Assembly (NCBI RefSeq): GCF_000006565.2
Contig: NC_031477.1
Location: forward strand, 4,491,137-4,555,136
From: Toxoplasma gondii ME49
Taxonomy: Eukaryota; Apicomplexa; Conoidasida; Eucoccidiorida; Sarcocystidae
Direction: 5' to 3'
DNA: 64,000 bases
Positions 12,801 to 25,984 of the stretch are shown here, one piece after another; the stretch's first letter is position 1, and every line of letters starts with the position of its first letter. A program made the position numbers and the translations under genes. The notes below the pieces were generated by a model. It was not told the DNA's origin. It was given only the letters and a program-made list of their open reading frames with translations, and searched no databases.

Positions 12801-15714
12801 CGCCGTCCTTCTCACCATTATAGGTGCGATCTGCGTAGCGACGTACAAGGTGATGTACTCCGCGTACATCTCCAGGGTTTTAGTGGTGCTTGAGGAGGCG
12901 AGGCAGGCTCATGGCGATGATATGTGGACAGAAAAGACGATTCGCAAGATCGAATCAGAGCGTTGCTTGGGCATGTTCCGGTATATCTACGGAACAAGCA
13001 CACCATGGGAAAATTTCGTGAGACTTTGTACTGACCTTATTCCCGCGTACACGGCGATCTGGTTCTGGCATTTTCCAACCTTTGTCATCGAGTGTACCAT
13101 GCTTATGGGGTGCATCGAGACACGGTACAAGTCGGAGGATCCGATCAGTGTCCTTGCCGCCTTCCCAGTTCAGATCTGCAGCTTTGAGAATCCTTATTTC
13201 TTGTCGGGACTCATCTTGGGAGGCGTTGGGCTACTGGTGTGGGGCGTCGGAAGCATCGCTGGGTTCGTCGCCTACATGTCCGGAGACCACAGTTCGGATA
13301 CCATTGAGCAGAGGTTCAAGCATGGCTTCTTGGTGAATGGTTACCAGTACGCGTACCGCTGGTGGGAAGGTGTCATCGGGCTGCGAAAAACGTGCGTCGC
13401 TCTTATTATCACAATGTACGTTCACGCCAACGCTTCCGGGGCTCAGGAGATTTTTCGGAACTCGGCAAACCTCGCGCTCACCGTGCTTTCCACGGCGCTG
13501 CAACTGCAGCTGGAGCCGTTTGACAAGCGAAGCCACGACATGGCGAATCGAATGGAATTCTATGGACTGATGGTGAACATCATCATCGGTGTCATTTTTC
13601 AAGGCAGCTATTACTTTGAAGTCTTCAAGTATATGGGAGCTATCCCCCTGGCCGTTGCGATATTCTACTATCTGTATGTCTTGTGGAGCCTGTTCGTTGA
13701 GTGGGGAAGAATGGTAATGATGCGGCCGCACCTCGTTTCGATCCCGTCTTTATGGCGGTACTACAACCGCGTCACGCGATCACTGGCGCGACTGTACACT
13801 TCGCGAAATGCGAAGATCTACTATAACTACATCACGAAGGATATGGTGCTGGAGGCGGCCACCAAGTCACGGGTTTTCCACCTGCGCCGGCTTCTCTTGA
13901 GAAGGAAAAAGACGTCGTACCGGAAGATCAACTACGAGAATCGAACGTATTTCGTGGCTGCGCTGAGCGACTCCCTGTCGCAGCTGGTCATTGCCTGGTG
14001 CCAGTTCACAATTCCCGGAGACTGGCTGGACTTCACGATCCGCTACGCCTTCTGCTACTGCTTCTGGCAGCGGTACCAAGACAACAGGAGCTTGCGAGTC
14101 CCCCTGGATCTGGAAGAATTCGAGGCGGTCAAGCCAACGCTGTTCTCAGACTGGTACTACGACAGCGAGAAGAACGATCCCCAGGGCGAAGGTGACATCG
14201 ACTTCGGGACGGAGATTCTGGAGGGCGGCGAAATCACGTTCAACACAGCTGAACAGGACTTCCTCGACCTCATGCTCGACGACGACGTTTACGATGATAG
14301 TCCTATCACGCTTATGGAGCTGTACGTGGCTGTTCAGTCTATGCAGCACGTGCCGCAAAGACAGCTGAGGCGTCTGCATTTGGCATACCGCGAACGTATG
14401 ACACAGGCCGGGGACTCGACAGCGCCTCAGTTGCGAAAAGAGAACCACGCGCTTGAGGGCGAGCTGGAGGAACTGAACCGCGCGCTTCTGGAGATGGCGG
14501 GGGCGGACGAGAATATGCCGGACCTCACTTTTTCTCCCCTCGACTTCTTCTTTACCGTTGAAATGGTGAATCAGGCTCAACTGGAAGTCGAGCGCCTGCG
14601 GGGTTTGATTGAGTCGGAGATAGACGACATTGCGAGAGCCCGCGCGGCCCAAGCTGTGGCAGTGCATCTGGAGCTGAGCATGAACGAAGCCGCAGACGTA
14701 GACAGGCTCTTGGAGGCGATGGAAACCGACGAGAGGACGACCAAGGAAGAGGAGATGACCCGCATTGGATACGTCGAGGAATCGACGAGCCGAATGGAAA
14801 AGAAGGCTGGGCTCGCCGGGAGACGTGCGCGGCTTGCCTTTGCCGACAAACGGCCGCCGGTGAATCTCGATGACAAACGACGCATCAAATTGGGTCTCGC
14901 AGCAGGTGTGGGAGGAGCTCAACGTAGGAGAATCGGTCTCGTCACCCGCGGTGCCGAGGGCCCTCCTGGTGCGAAGAGAAGAATCGGCAGGCATGAAGTG
15001 GAATTCCATCGAACGGTTCAGGGCCTTGCTGCCGGCGCTGCTCCCGCAGCCGGGTTGCGATCACACATGGGGACGAGTTCTTCTCTTGGAGACCAGCTGG
15101 GAGACGACAGAAGGACGGTTCGGCTTGGGACGAATTTGTCCACGCCCAGTGCCGTCGGCAACAAGAGGACCCTGCGTCGTGACACGTCTGGAGCTTCCGC
15201 CGAGTTGATTGTGGACACAGCGCCGAAGGCGCCAGCTGCTACGCGTACACTTTCACCTCTGCTGGACAGGGAACCGCCGGTGGTCGAATCAGAGGGAAGT
15301 GTGGGTGAGAGGCGAGAGTCTCCGACGCCTTCGCGAAGCCCTTCAGGAACCACACGAACCGTTGGATCCGTGGTCAGATCTGTGACGCCTGAACCTTCAG
15401 ACAGTGTCGGACGTGAAGAATCTGGATCGGAAGCCCCGCTGATATCGCCATCGGCCTCGTCCTTGGCGTCGCCACGCTCCTTGTCACCACTCACCGAAAG
15501 GCGCGGAAGCCAAAGTTCCGATCTCGGAGGGCGGCGGCGTCTCGGGCCACTCACAGGGCCGCGCCCACCCCCTCCCGTCGGTGAAGCTGCCCCTGCAGAG
15601 GCTCCCTCGCCCTCGCCTCGCTCAAGCTCACCTCTCGCGGCACAACCAAAAGGGCAAGGCTTGCCTTTGGGGAAGAGACAATTGAAGAAGCCCGGGTCTC
15701 CGAAACAGGAGTAG
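2..15714 (+). CDS. CRMP-like (cysteine repeat modular) giant polytopic membrane protein with GCC2/GCC3 repeats, 5' end outside window
   Basis: Exons read as 2-8925, 9613-10309 and 10642-15714 (TAG stop). Phases agree (2 into 2, then 0 into 0), giving 4,897 residues with the N-terminus missing. In order: about 15 Cys-rich modules each around a CxC pair (2-6850); a probable NHL-like beta-propeller (about 7060-7800); an Ig-like stretch with GLTL..TGVISGT (7960-8090); GCC2/GCC3-type repeats of CxxGTY/YYCPG style (8098-8925, 9613-9800, 10715-11900); a PAN/apple-like Cys pattern in exon 2; many membrane segments (12448-13735); and a long tail with coiled coil then Ser/Pro/Arg-rich sequence. This order matches apicomplexan CRMP proteins, which are known to act in rhoptry secretion and host-cell invasion. 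That role is inferred here by family. The 8925 donor (GTAAGT) and both acceptors are good; the 10309 donor (GTACGC) is weak. The ORF begins at the window edge, so the true start is upstream. Confidence 0.82.
2051..2152 (+). repeat. 36-bp in-frame tandem repeat (about 2.8 copies)
   Basis: Units at 2051-2086, 2087-2122 and 2123-2152 are nearly identical and encode VAP(E/G)VDSGGG(E/D)S. They sit in an acidic Glu/Gly/Pro-rich insert (about 1860-2200) inside one Cys module. This looks like a disordered surface loop and is likely to vary in copy number between strains. Confidence 0.85.
12448..13735 (+). other. Polytopic transmembrane region of the CRMP-like protein
   Basis: Long hydrophobic stretches follow one another from FIFILMRLVVCGIIWIITAL (about 12457) through FFQIFVPFIDAVLLTIIGAI (about 12772), the IWFWHF region, FLSGLILGGVGLLVWGVGS and MVNIIIGVIFQGSYYF to the AIPLAVAIFYYLYVLWSLFV segment near 13640-13700. 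I count 8-10 likely helices. The Cys-rich array is on one side and a roughly 650-residue Cys-poor tail rich in Glu/Arg/Ser/Pro is on the other, which suggests the tail faces the cytosol. Confidence 0.75.
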
Positions 15715-16833
15715 CTTAGAGAAAGTGGGAACGATTCATCGTCTTGTCAACGCATGTGAAGGCCGATCAGGAAGGGGGCCGAGAATAAAAAAGACCCCGG
15801 CGAAATGTCTGCGTGACTTCTTTGCGGCGCAAACAACCAGCAGTATCTGTTCGATCATACTATCGCTAACGTGAGCAGGACATGTGCCACTATTTAACTG
15901 GTCTCGCGTCTTCGGTATATGGAGAACGGACCCTCTGGCAGGGTCGTGTTCCTCCATTTCTCCAGCCAGACCCTTCCCACGGCTCTCTAGGTTGGGGGAA
16001 CGCGGATCCGCTGCCTTGTATTTTTGTGTTGGGTGCCGATACTCTCGCACTCGCGGGGTGTCCCGTATGTTCCATATTTGTCAATTTTTTAAAACTACCT
16101 TTGAACGCGAAGACAGTTTTCGGAAAAAGGGAACGCAACGCGTAAGAAGACCTGTGTACCTGCGGCCTTCTTGTCTGCAGCGCAAACGACTCCACTGCTC
16201 TGTGAGAGTGCATATATAAGGAGTACGGCTATAAAAGCCGACATAGCAGTAAAAACGTACACGCAGTTTAGAGATGGTGGTTCCCGGCTTGGCATGTTGC
16301 ACAGCTTCAAAAGGCCAGATTTCGCCCTCAGAGCATCGAAACATAAGACCGCGTTTATTGGCGCATTTCAAGCGCGATGACAGTGGGGATCTCTCGGTTC
16401 TGCCTAGACACGGAAACTCCACTCGTGCTTTTAAGGTTTCGTGACCCTCTGTAGAACACATATCCGTACAGGACTCGCACGCGAAGATTCGCATCGTCGA
16501 AAACGGCATGGGGGCCTGTGCGAGTCAGCAAGCACGAACCGTTTGACTGGTGAACGTTCTCTTGCACACTGAAGAGTATGTCAACGTCCGTGTCTTTGTG
16601 AGACCTATTCATTCCGCAGTAGAAACCGTTCCCTCGACGTCGCGAAAGTTCTTTTGTCTCTTGTCACGGCCGTCAAAGAGAAAGGAATTCCTCCGGGCCA
16701 ACTGCAGATGGCGGAAGGAAAAACACCATTACCTTGGCAGAAAGCTAGACGAGCCTAGGGCACGATAAAAAAAGACGAAACGCTTCTCAGTCACTGGCAC
16801 TGCGCCCACCACCCCGTTTTCTCCAGTCAACGT
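15715..16833. other. Convergent intergenic region
   Basis: Lies between the stop of the CRMP-like gene and the last plausible exon of the minus-strand helical-repeat gene. It should hold both 3' UTRs. I see only short ORFs and no RNA gene or repeat. Confidence 0.5.
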
Positions 16834-17213
16834 TCAACAAGGCGGGGCGACCTGCTGAACAAATGTCGCTGCCTCCCACCTTCCCTGCCTCGTGAGCTCA
16901 CGGTGAACGGCCCTCAACAGGAGGCGCGTAGGTACAGCGGATCGTCGCGCCAGCTTGCGAACAGTCTGCCCGAAGAGCTGCTCCTCATTGCAAATACTTG
17001 TAGGTTTTTCAGTGCGCTCATCCCTCGGTTGCGGTGCACGCAGGTGGCTACAGACGCCTGCGTCTTGCGGGTCACTTGCTGTGTCTCCTGCGGCAGTGCC
17101 TTGATGTGCCGTTATCGCTTCATCTGCGCTGCAATCCCCGGCCTCGTTCGAAGACCTGGAGAGCCCAGGATGGAAGCGGCGATAGGCTGGAAGAGAAGAC
17201 GCGAGGCGGCGAT
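16834..17213 (-). CDS. Candidate C-terminal exon of the FASTK/RAP-like gene
   Basis: The minus-strand frame stays open from about 17292 to a TGA at 16834-16836. It ends in an amphipathic-looking helix (TRLLLRAVHRELTRQGRWEA) of the same flavour as the gene upstream. The last resolved exon ends in phase 0 at 17877 (donor GTAAGC), and a phase-0 acceptor exists at 17214 (GTTCAG), but its pyrimidine tract is poor. An in-frame stop just before 17292 limits the exon on the 5' side. If this exon is wrong, the protein would instead read through the 17877 donor and stop at 17775. Confidence 0.35.
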
Positions 17214-17876
17214 TCTGAACGCTTGTTAATTCTTCGTCAAAGTGGAAACGGGGCGGCAGCGCATCCACGCACAAGGCTACGAGGCCATTCAAAAGATCCC
17301 GTCGATGGAAGTCCCCCGAAGAACGAGCGACGGCCGAAGGCTCAGTCGTTCCTTGCGACGAGCGCTGCTAGTAACGCACACGAATAACAGAAGGGGAAGC
17401 GCGACGGATGCAGCGATCCGTACTGACACACTCTGAGGGTTGTTTGCCAAGCACAGGACGCATCAAATGCTTCGCGGTGCTTCACATTCATCGCCTCTTC
17501 CGCATAAAACACATGCAGAGGCGTGCACATGCATGTCTGACAGCGAACGCATCCAACACAATGTCACTCCTATTCGGTCGTCCTTAGACCTTCTCACAAA
17601 AGAGTTGAACGATGCACGGTCCAATCTCGCGCCTGCCTGGAGGATTGCGTTCCGGTGCCGACCCTTGTGACCGCCAGAAAGCCACGCATACAAACGTATC
17701 TGTTCGTCGGTCTATTTAGCGCCATCCATCAATATAGGTATACCAGTTGGTTATATGTGGTGAGGCATTTCCTGTCACAGTGTCGGAACAACGTTGCTGG
17801 ACAATGTTTTGTCGTTCGAGTCTCTGTGATCGTGAATCAGCAGCACCCGAGAAAGCAGTGACCTAGCTTGGCTTAC

Positions 17877-20800
17877 GTTGAGAATAGCGTGCTTCGCTCC
17901 GTCGTTGCGTAAGGCCGAAAGAAGCCGACACTTCGTCTCTGCGTGGAGTGCCTGCCAGAGACGATCACTGTCACCGTCCACCTCCTTGCTGTCAACCATG
18001 AGGAGAGGCCGTAACCTTGACAGATCGTTCAAAATCTGAGTAAGCTCCCTAATCCCGAGACTCTGGGCTATCGGGCGCCTCTGTGAGTCTTTCTCTGCAT
18101 TTGCCACTGCCTGCCGCCTTTCTCTCTTGCTGTCCACTCCACGTACCCCAGGCTCACCGGCGATGCTCGACGCCTGGCTCACCCCGTTGCCCTTGTCGGA
18201 CGAGGCGGTATTGTCTCCACTGTCTCTGTGCGCTCTCGCGGGGAGCCGTCCCGTCTCCTTCTCTCTCTGGGAGGCTCCCGAGTGCCCGAGACGGCCTCCA
18301 ATGAAATCTAGGAGGGTCCGCCCCCATTCGCCGTGTGAGAGGAACAAAGGAGAGGTTCTGTTCCGATTTCCGTCTTCGCATGTGTTTCGTCCAGAGACGC
18401 CTGGCACACTTACGAGACAGGAGGGCGCAGGACGAGGCGGCCGGTCGACAAGCCGCGAATACAGGGTTGCGTCCTCCGTTGGGAAACAGAGTTTCGTTTT
18501 CTGTTCCCGGCCACCGCAGTCGGCAGACAAAAAGGATGCCCCGGATGAGAAAGTCAGTTGATGAGCCAGACGAGTGTATACCCGCAGACTATGAAGGAGA
18601 AGGGCAGGGTCAGATGGGGCAGCCGCCACAGAGGCGTCCGAGCGTTGGAGGCCACTGACGAAAGGCACCGAATCTGGCGGCGAGGCGCCTTGATGACGAC
18701 TAGAGGCGTTAAAAGTTGCTTCAGGGTTCCAGAGAGCCTCGAACGCCGCCGCTCTGCGGATAAAGACGGCGATACCATGCCACACAGATCAACTATCACA
18801 TCGCCATTCCTCTGTATATATATATATATATATATGAAATGTGTGTGTGTGTGTGCGTGTGTCATGACTGGTTTGGCACATAGATGTTGTTTCGCACGAA
18901 CATGGCTTCTTGGCTTTTCGTCGCGACAATCGAGGAGACATCTTTTCGCAAGTCGTCATCAACGGAACTCGATTTTGTTGTCCCAGGTTCCTTCCCGTTG
19001 AAGCGATAAGCTTGATTCCCTTTACCAAGCAATGGGACATTCTGTGGTAAATCGACAGCCGCCCTACAGCGGTCGAATCTACTAACCAGGCCCCCGGGAT
19101 CTGCTGTCTCAGCTCTCTGGTGCACTCTCTCGAGTCATACAGAACCAAAACCCTAGGCAGTCGGCCGCAGACGCCCACTACGTCCCCGTTGCCCTGTCAG
19201 ACTTCGCTATCCACCTTTCCCCCAAAGCGCTTGCCAGCGCCTCTTTGCCTGGTTCGTTCAATGCCCGCCAACTCACCTGAAGCATTTCTCGAGAATTTTC
19301 CACACCCGTTGTTGCTCTTCTGGAAATGGCTTCACGTCCCTCGGTCTTGCGTCTGCTTTGTGGTGTTCGGCTTCCTCTTCGTTTCCATTTTCGTTCTCGG
19401 CGTCTGCGGCGGCGGTGCCAGGCACGCAGCAAGCGGCGTCGGCCGCTCGGGTGAGGCATCTAAGAAGATTGCTGAGTTCGACGAAAACAGTCTTAGTCTG
19501 AACTCTCACCCGCCGGTGCCCTTCTTCTTCGACCGCATGCGACGCTTCGTCTCCAGCCTGGAGTGCCTTCTCGCTCTGCTGTAGTTCCGCTGCTGGATGC
19601 CTCGGTCTGCGGGGCGCCTCCACGCCCACGAGCGAAGGCGAGCAGATGACCGCAGACACGTTGGTGACTATGTGGAGAAGGTGTGAAGCGAAAGCTGTCA
19701 AGAGACCGGGAGGAAGGAAATGCAGGCGAACCGAGGCTTCAAGCGCGCATGCAACCTCGCGAACCAACGGACATAGGGGTCGGATCGACCTGAGAGTCAG
19801 AGGCACGTTTTTCTGCCTCGCCTTGCTGGCTTCATCCATGCCATTCTCTACTGCGTCGTCGTTGCTCCCAGCTGCACACGGCGCACGACGAGGCAACGCA
19901 ACGGCGCCTGCTTCATGAGCTGTGCAAGCCAGCGAATCTTCCGAGGGCATGTATGTCTGTTGTCTGTCACGAACAGTCGCGAAGGGTACTTTGACGAACG
20001 AGGCATCCTCAGCCGACACAGATGCACGCATGTGACCGCGCGGCGGTGTCACGTTAGCAGCGCACAACTCGTCTAAACCCGGAAGGGGGAACCTCGAAGG
20101 GTCCTTCCCAGTTTCGTTCGTTGTCTCTGCATGTGCCAGAAGAATGCTCGCTCTCGGGCCGAAGTTCTGGCGTCGCTGCAACGCTTCATCTAGCTTCTTC
20201 ACAGAGGCGTACTGGTCGTCACCCCCCATCCTGTGGCGCGTCACACGGTCGCGGCTCCGCGCGTTGTCCCGGAGAATACGAGCTTGCATGTGGGCGAGTC
20301 GAGACTCCGCAAGGAAGACGCCTCTCCTCACTCGTGCGTGGGTGCCATGGCCCTCGAACAGACGCTTGGCCGGCAACAGCTGAACCGTGTCGACCAAGAA
20401 AGGCAGTCGGGAAGGCGGGTGGCCATCGTGAGGTCGAGGGAGAAACAAGAGACTCAGGCCGGGGGCTGCACACGAAGACGTTGCCCCTGAATGCGACGCC
20501 GCGGGGTGTCTCGCCGTTTCGCTGCCCGCGTCGCCTCGGGTGGGACGCAGTGAGTTTGCGGGCTCGCGTGTGCTCGGCGAAGTCCCTAGAGACGTGTATT
20601 CCGTCTCGCCGGCTTCTTGGGGAAAGCCTGGTGGCAGTTTGCCGGACCTCTCCGACAGTTTTTGCCGGCACAACGCCACCTGAAGAGCGCGGGCATGGTC
20701 TTCGTAAGGCTCCAAAAAGGCACGGCGCAAGAGACTCCAACGCCGCATTGCGTTCCGGACCGTCTGCACGGGCAGGAAGACAAGGGAGGTTCGACATGGA

Positions 20801-23800
20801 CACATGCGGTTCCAGCGAGTCTCCGACTCTGCTTTTGCGTTTCACGCACCGATGCACAACCGAGAACCTTGCACGATCCCGCTCACAAGTATAATGAGAG
20901 CTGCCCATTTCAACCGAAGCTTTCGTCCAGACACAATTCTTTGTAGAGATACTTGGATGCGTCTGTGACGAGCTCTCACCAAAGCTCTCACCATGCATAC
21001 ACATATATAAACAGTGGCTGAGGAGAATAGACATCGAGACAAGACTACTTTCGCGCCCCTAAGCTCCGACACCCTAGACGCGTACACTCGCACGCAGGCA
21101 CAGTGCTCTTCTCGAAGTTAGGTTCTTACCTGAGCATCTCGAAATGCGTTGTCTTCTGGACAGCTTGAAGCCGCCGACTTCCCCTTTCTCCCCTTGGGTC
21201 GCTGGACACTCGCTGCTCGCTGTCTCTGTCGTTGTCTTCTTCCCAAGACTCCACAGTCTCTGAACGGCACACAGGACGTGCCTTCCAGCTGCTCACGCCC
21301 CTCGACGCTCTCCACGTCGCCTTCAGACTCTCCCCCAGGTCTCTCTGAAGCAAGACCTGCCTTTGTCTTCGCGTTGCTCGGTTTTTCTGGCAGAGCGTCT
21401 CGTCCAGAGACGGAGGCCTCGTCTTCGTCTGGCTGGACTTCGGTCTGTCTCCCCTGGCCGCTCAAACCTACGGGACTCAATCGGAGCGGGCGCGACGGCA
21501 GGGCCTGGAACCGAAGCTCGCATGCGGCGAGAAACAGACGACGGTGGTAGAGGCGCCTCTTCGCCGGATGGCCTGTGGTCTCAAACAGGCGATCCCAGAA
21601 GCGTCGACGAAGCTGAGGGAAAGTGAAGAAGGCGAAAAGAGAAGCGTTTGGGAGTTAACGTAACGTGACTGAAATTCGAGAGTTGTTTTCGGACTACGTA
21701 TGCGAGGTCCCCGAATCGATCGCGACATCCAAAAACCGTGGGCAATGAAAAAGACAACGGCGATTTAGGACGAAGTGAGTAAACGCCTCGTAAGACATAG
21801 AGGGGACGAAGGCAGGAGCTGCGCCCATGAAAGACCACAGAATCAACAGAGACAGCGACGGAAGGGACAACGCGGATATAACTCAGGGTAAAAGCTCAGA
21901 GCGAGACAGAAGTCGGGCAGAAAGAATGACAGGGGAACCAGGGAGAGTGTTACTGGAGTAACACAAATCCATACACCCGCACCAAAACGGCGTGAAACGG
22001 GGGAAAGGCATTCGGAATCATAGAAGCAAGATTCGAGATACAGACGAAACGTGAGAGTGTAAAATTGCAAGAACGCGGAGAGACGAAACCACAAGGGTGG
22101 TCGCGAAGAAAACGTAAAATAGTGGAGTCAAACTCAGAGGACGAGTTAGCGTATGTGAGTCCTAAACGAACATTCTTTAAATTTCGAGGGTTTACATTTC
22201 AGTATGCCCACACATCGCCAGCTTCACGCATCTATGTGCCTCCTTGAAAAAGATGTGCACAAGTGGCACTACACAAATTCAGACAACATGAGAACGTTTG
22301 TGCATGGCTCGGTCTTTTGTATTACCTGGTCTGGGTGGATTCTGCGTTCGATTGACGCATCGGCAGGAATAAAGGATGCGCACCTGCCGACGACGCCCTT
22401 CGTGGATTTGCGGAGTCGACTTGCAAGAAGGACTCCGCCTGTCCCTTCACAGGCTGCTTCGAGTTGCTCGCCTCCCTCTTGTGAAGGCGCGCGCGGCAGC
22501 TGGCGGCCCGTCTGTCGGCCGTCTGCGATGCCGCGATCCTCAGGCGGAGAGACATCCAATTTGGACAGGAGCGACCAGTCATCGGCGGACCTGCGCGCGC
22601 CCTGACGGAGCGCCGCACGACGCAGAAGTTCGAAGAAGTGCCTCGTGTATCGGAAGCGCATGACGCCTGAGGTCGACGACGGGAAAAGCGCCGAAGACGT
22701 GACAGAGCGAGATGACGACGGTCGCGCAAGGGAGGCTCCAGCGGCCAGAGACGGAGACAAAGAGTCACCCGCAGAAGGCTTATCTCCTGAATCGCTTGTG
22801 GAGGCCTCGCAGCCTTTTGTAGCCTCTCCCAATCGTCGGCCCTCTCCCGCACAATGCGAGTCTGCGCTATCTGCCTCTTTGGCTTGTGGAGAAGGCCGAC
22901 CCGAGTCGATCTGTGAGGGGTCAAACTCACTCAAAAACATGAAGGTGTCTTCTTGGGGGGCCTGAGGAGATGTCGCCTCAACGGCGGAAGGTGACGCATG
23001 TTTGTGCGAAACGTCACGCGACGATGAGGACTCAGGAGACACCGATGTTTTCGTGTAGCGTGTTTGATGTCTCGCTGGCATCGTAGACGATGTCGGGGTT
23101 GTGCTCGATGTCTCCGGTCTCCCTTCATCAGTGCACAAACGTCCGGCGGCCTGCAGGCGCAAGGCCCGCAAATCGCTTCCTCCATCGAGGGTGACATCTG
23201 CGTTCGGTGTGTCTGGAGTCCATACCATCTTGCTTGCAACTTCATGGAGCCCAACTGGCGCCCGTAGACCCCGGCCATCGGCGCCACCTCCGTAAACGCG
23301 TTGACAGGTGGTCTCGCTCCAAGTGGCCTCGGCCTGGGAGGCGCCTCCAGCTGCGGGCAGATCTCCCGCCACCCGAGCCCCTTCACGTAGACCAAACCGA
23401 GGTTGGGGAGCACTGACGATACCGTTCGTTTGCACGAAGGTGCCGAAACTGTGGACGCCCGTCTCTTCAACAGCAACCTTAAGCGAGGCGGTAAGACATG
23501 CGAGGAAGAGTCGATCTCGATACTTCAGTTCCACGCATGCATCAAGCATAGCGGCAGCGACGGCAGGCTCAATACGACGGGGCACGAACGAGGCAGGCCG
23601 CGGCATCTTCAGCGAAATCTGTCTGCTCTCCACCTCTCCATTAAACCACGCCAGGCTGTTGTCACTTTGACCTCGACCATCGCGTGCACCATCTCCCGCT
23701 TCCTTGCTCTCGCTTGTACCGGACCACGACGCGCCCGTCTCTGTCTCCCGAATAGCCAGAGGCGCCGACGCCTCGCGTCCCTCCACCCATCGCGGAGAAT

Positions 23801-25943
23801 CGAAATTCTGTCCTGCCCGTGTCACACATCTTTCCTCGTCTCGTGACCATGCACCCGTAAAACCTTCGTTGTGCACATCGTGTCGTCCTCGGCTCTCTGG
23901 CAGGAGCTGCACAGTCGATCCGCTGCCTCCCAGCTTTCTTACCGTCCTGTCAGTCGACCTCCCATCGACGCTAAAAAACATCGGTGGCGGCATATGGGCG
24001 TCTGCCGCTAGCGGTTGAGCTTGGCCATCGGATGCCTTCCTCTGGCCTCCTCGTTCTCCGGCGTTAAAGGCGGAATTGTTCCAGACAGACTCGTAAGAAA
24101 GAAACGGCGAAGACGGAGACTCGGAGTCCCTGACCCTGCGCGTGTCACTACCAGTCTGGTGACGCCCGGCCTCGGAGGTGCTGTCGCCGCCTACCCCTTC
24201 GCCCTTGGGGTCCATGAGAGAAACGCGCGTCCGACTGGAACTTTCTGTTTCATTTACGAACTCATGTGTGTTGCCCTCGCCTCCCTTACTCATCCACACC
24301 AGATGTCCCTGTCTCTCGGCCTCTAAGACCTCCCTTCCTGCCTCCCTCTCTGCCCCCCTGGGGCTTGCCAGCTTGCAGGCACCGGGCGACACCGGGGAAA
24401 CAGAGTCGCTCGTCCCCGCCGCCGGCTGTGAAGACGGCGAGAGACAGGGTGGTTGTGCCAGCAGCGGCGTGACGATAGAAAACGGCAACGATCCGTGACG
24501 AGACAAAGAAGGCGTAGATGACAGTCTGTCGGGAACCGGCTCGTTCACCCCCTCACCGTGATTGCCACTGAGGAACGGAAAAGGCAGTGATCCTTCGGGC
24601 AGCGTTGGCCGAGTCTGTGCCCTCTTCGGACGACCTGGGAGGCGTACTAACGGCGACACGGAATGAAGGAAGACGTCGTCGAGGCATCCGAGATCTGCAA
24701 AAGGAGACACGGTGAAATCACGCGTCCGGTTTGCAGCTTCTAAAAAAGCATGATTTTGACGTGCATACACAGCAATGGCGTCTCAAACTTGCCTCCGGTC
24801 ACGAGTTCGAGAAAGGAACGGTTTCAGATGGGTAAAACGCACTGATGGAAACGCTCAAAAAAGGCACCACCAGAAAACGGCAAAGGCCTCAAGGCGCACT
24901 TGGGGTGTTACCATCGGTCCCCCATGATCGTTAGCAAATGAAAGTTCAAAACGTGATAGGGAGGTGACGCACACCGTCCCAGCGCAAAAAGAGCAAACCC
25001 ACGAATGTTGGGGACTTCAAACTTGCGTGACCGTGGCACAGCAGAGCCCTATCAGTGGCACATCGAGAACGAGGGAAAGGGAGGGGAATCGCCGCATCGG
25101 TAGAGCGCAAACTCGAGAATGTAGCTCCGATGAGTGGAGCCCTGTTGCGCATCTAAGTTCCTATAACATCTGCTATAAATTTAAAGTCACCTCACGTTAA
25201 TGACGTTTGGGTCCGGTGATCTCTGCACTCCACACTCCACTACAGATGTAACTTCTGCACCCGGCTACACAGGCTTGCAAACCAGAAGGCAACAGACAAA
25301 GCAGGGAAAGGGAACCGGAGACAGGGCAGATACACCGAAAAACGGCAAAACATAAGAGCTGGCTTTCCGCTTTCCAGTCACTGCCGCGGGCGCACCTGGG
25401 GACGCAGAGCCTTGAAGGAGACGAAAGGCGAGTGTCGCGTGCAGCGTCCGATGGCGATAAGCAAGCGAGGAAAAGGAAAACAAAATGCTCGCTAGCTGAA
25501 AGGCAACACATCACGACCGGCACAGACACACGCGCGAGGAATTCAAACAAACGAAGAGGTCCAGGAGGAGCAGTAAACGAGCCAAAGAGATCTGAAGGTC
25601 GGGAGATGCTACACGCGTCTGTGTGCCTCATCACTGAGTATCAACGACCGCTCGATGCATGCACCCACACCGCCCCCGTTCAAACCACACCTTCTTGTGT
25701 TTATCGATACAATCAGACGCCCATTTGAAGACATCCACGAATCCACACGTGTCATTTGAATGTGTGTGCGGATTCGCTGGTGGCAGCATGTGTACATCTA
25801 GGAACAGACTGGCAGACAGAGGATGTCACCCCATCTACGTAAAAAGAACAACTTCCATTTCAACCTGGTACCTTTCAGACACAGACAGGCCCGTACGTGT
25901 ACGTACCAAGAAATATAAATGCAGGGCTATATATATATAGGGC

Positions 25944-25984
<41 letters not shown>

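Noticed and set aside
17463..17693. Possible extra exon of the helical-repeat gene
   Set aside because: Short open frame with poor helical pattern and no strong acceptor/donor pair.
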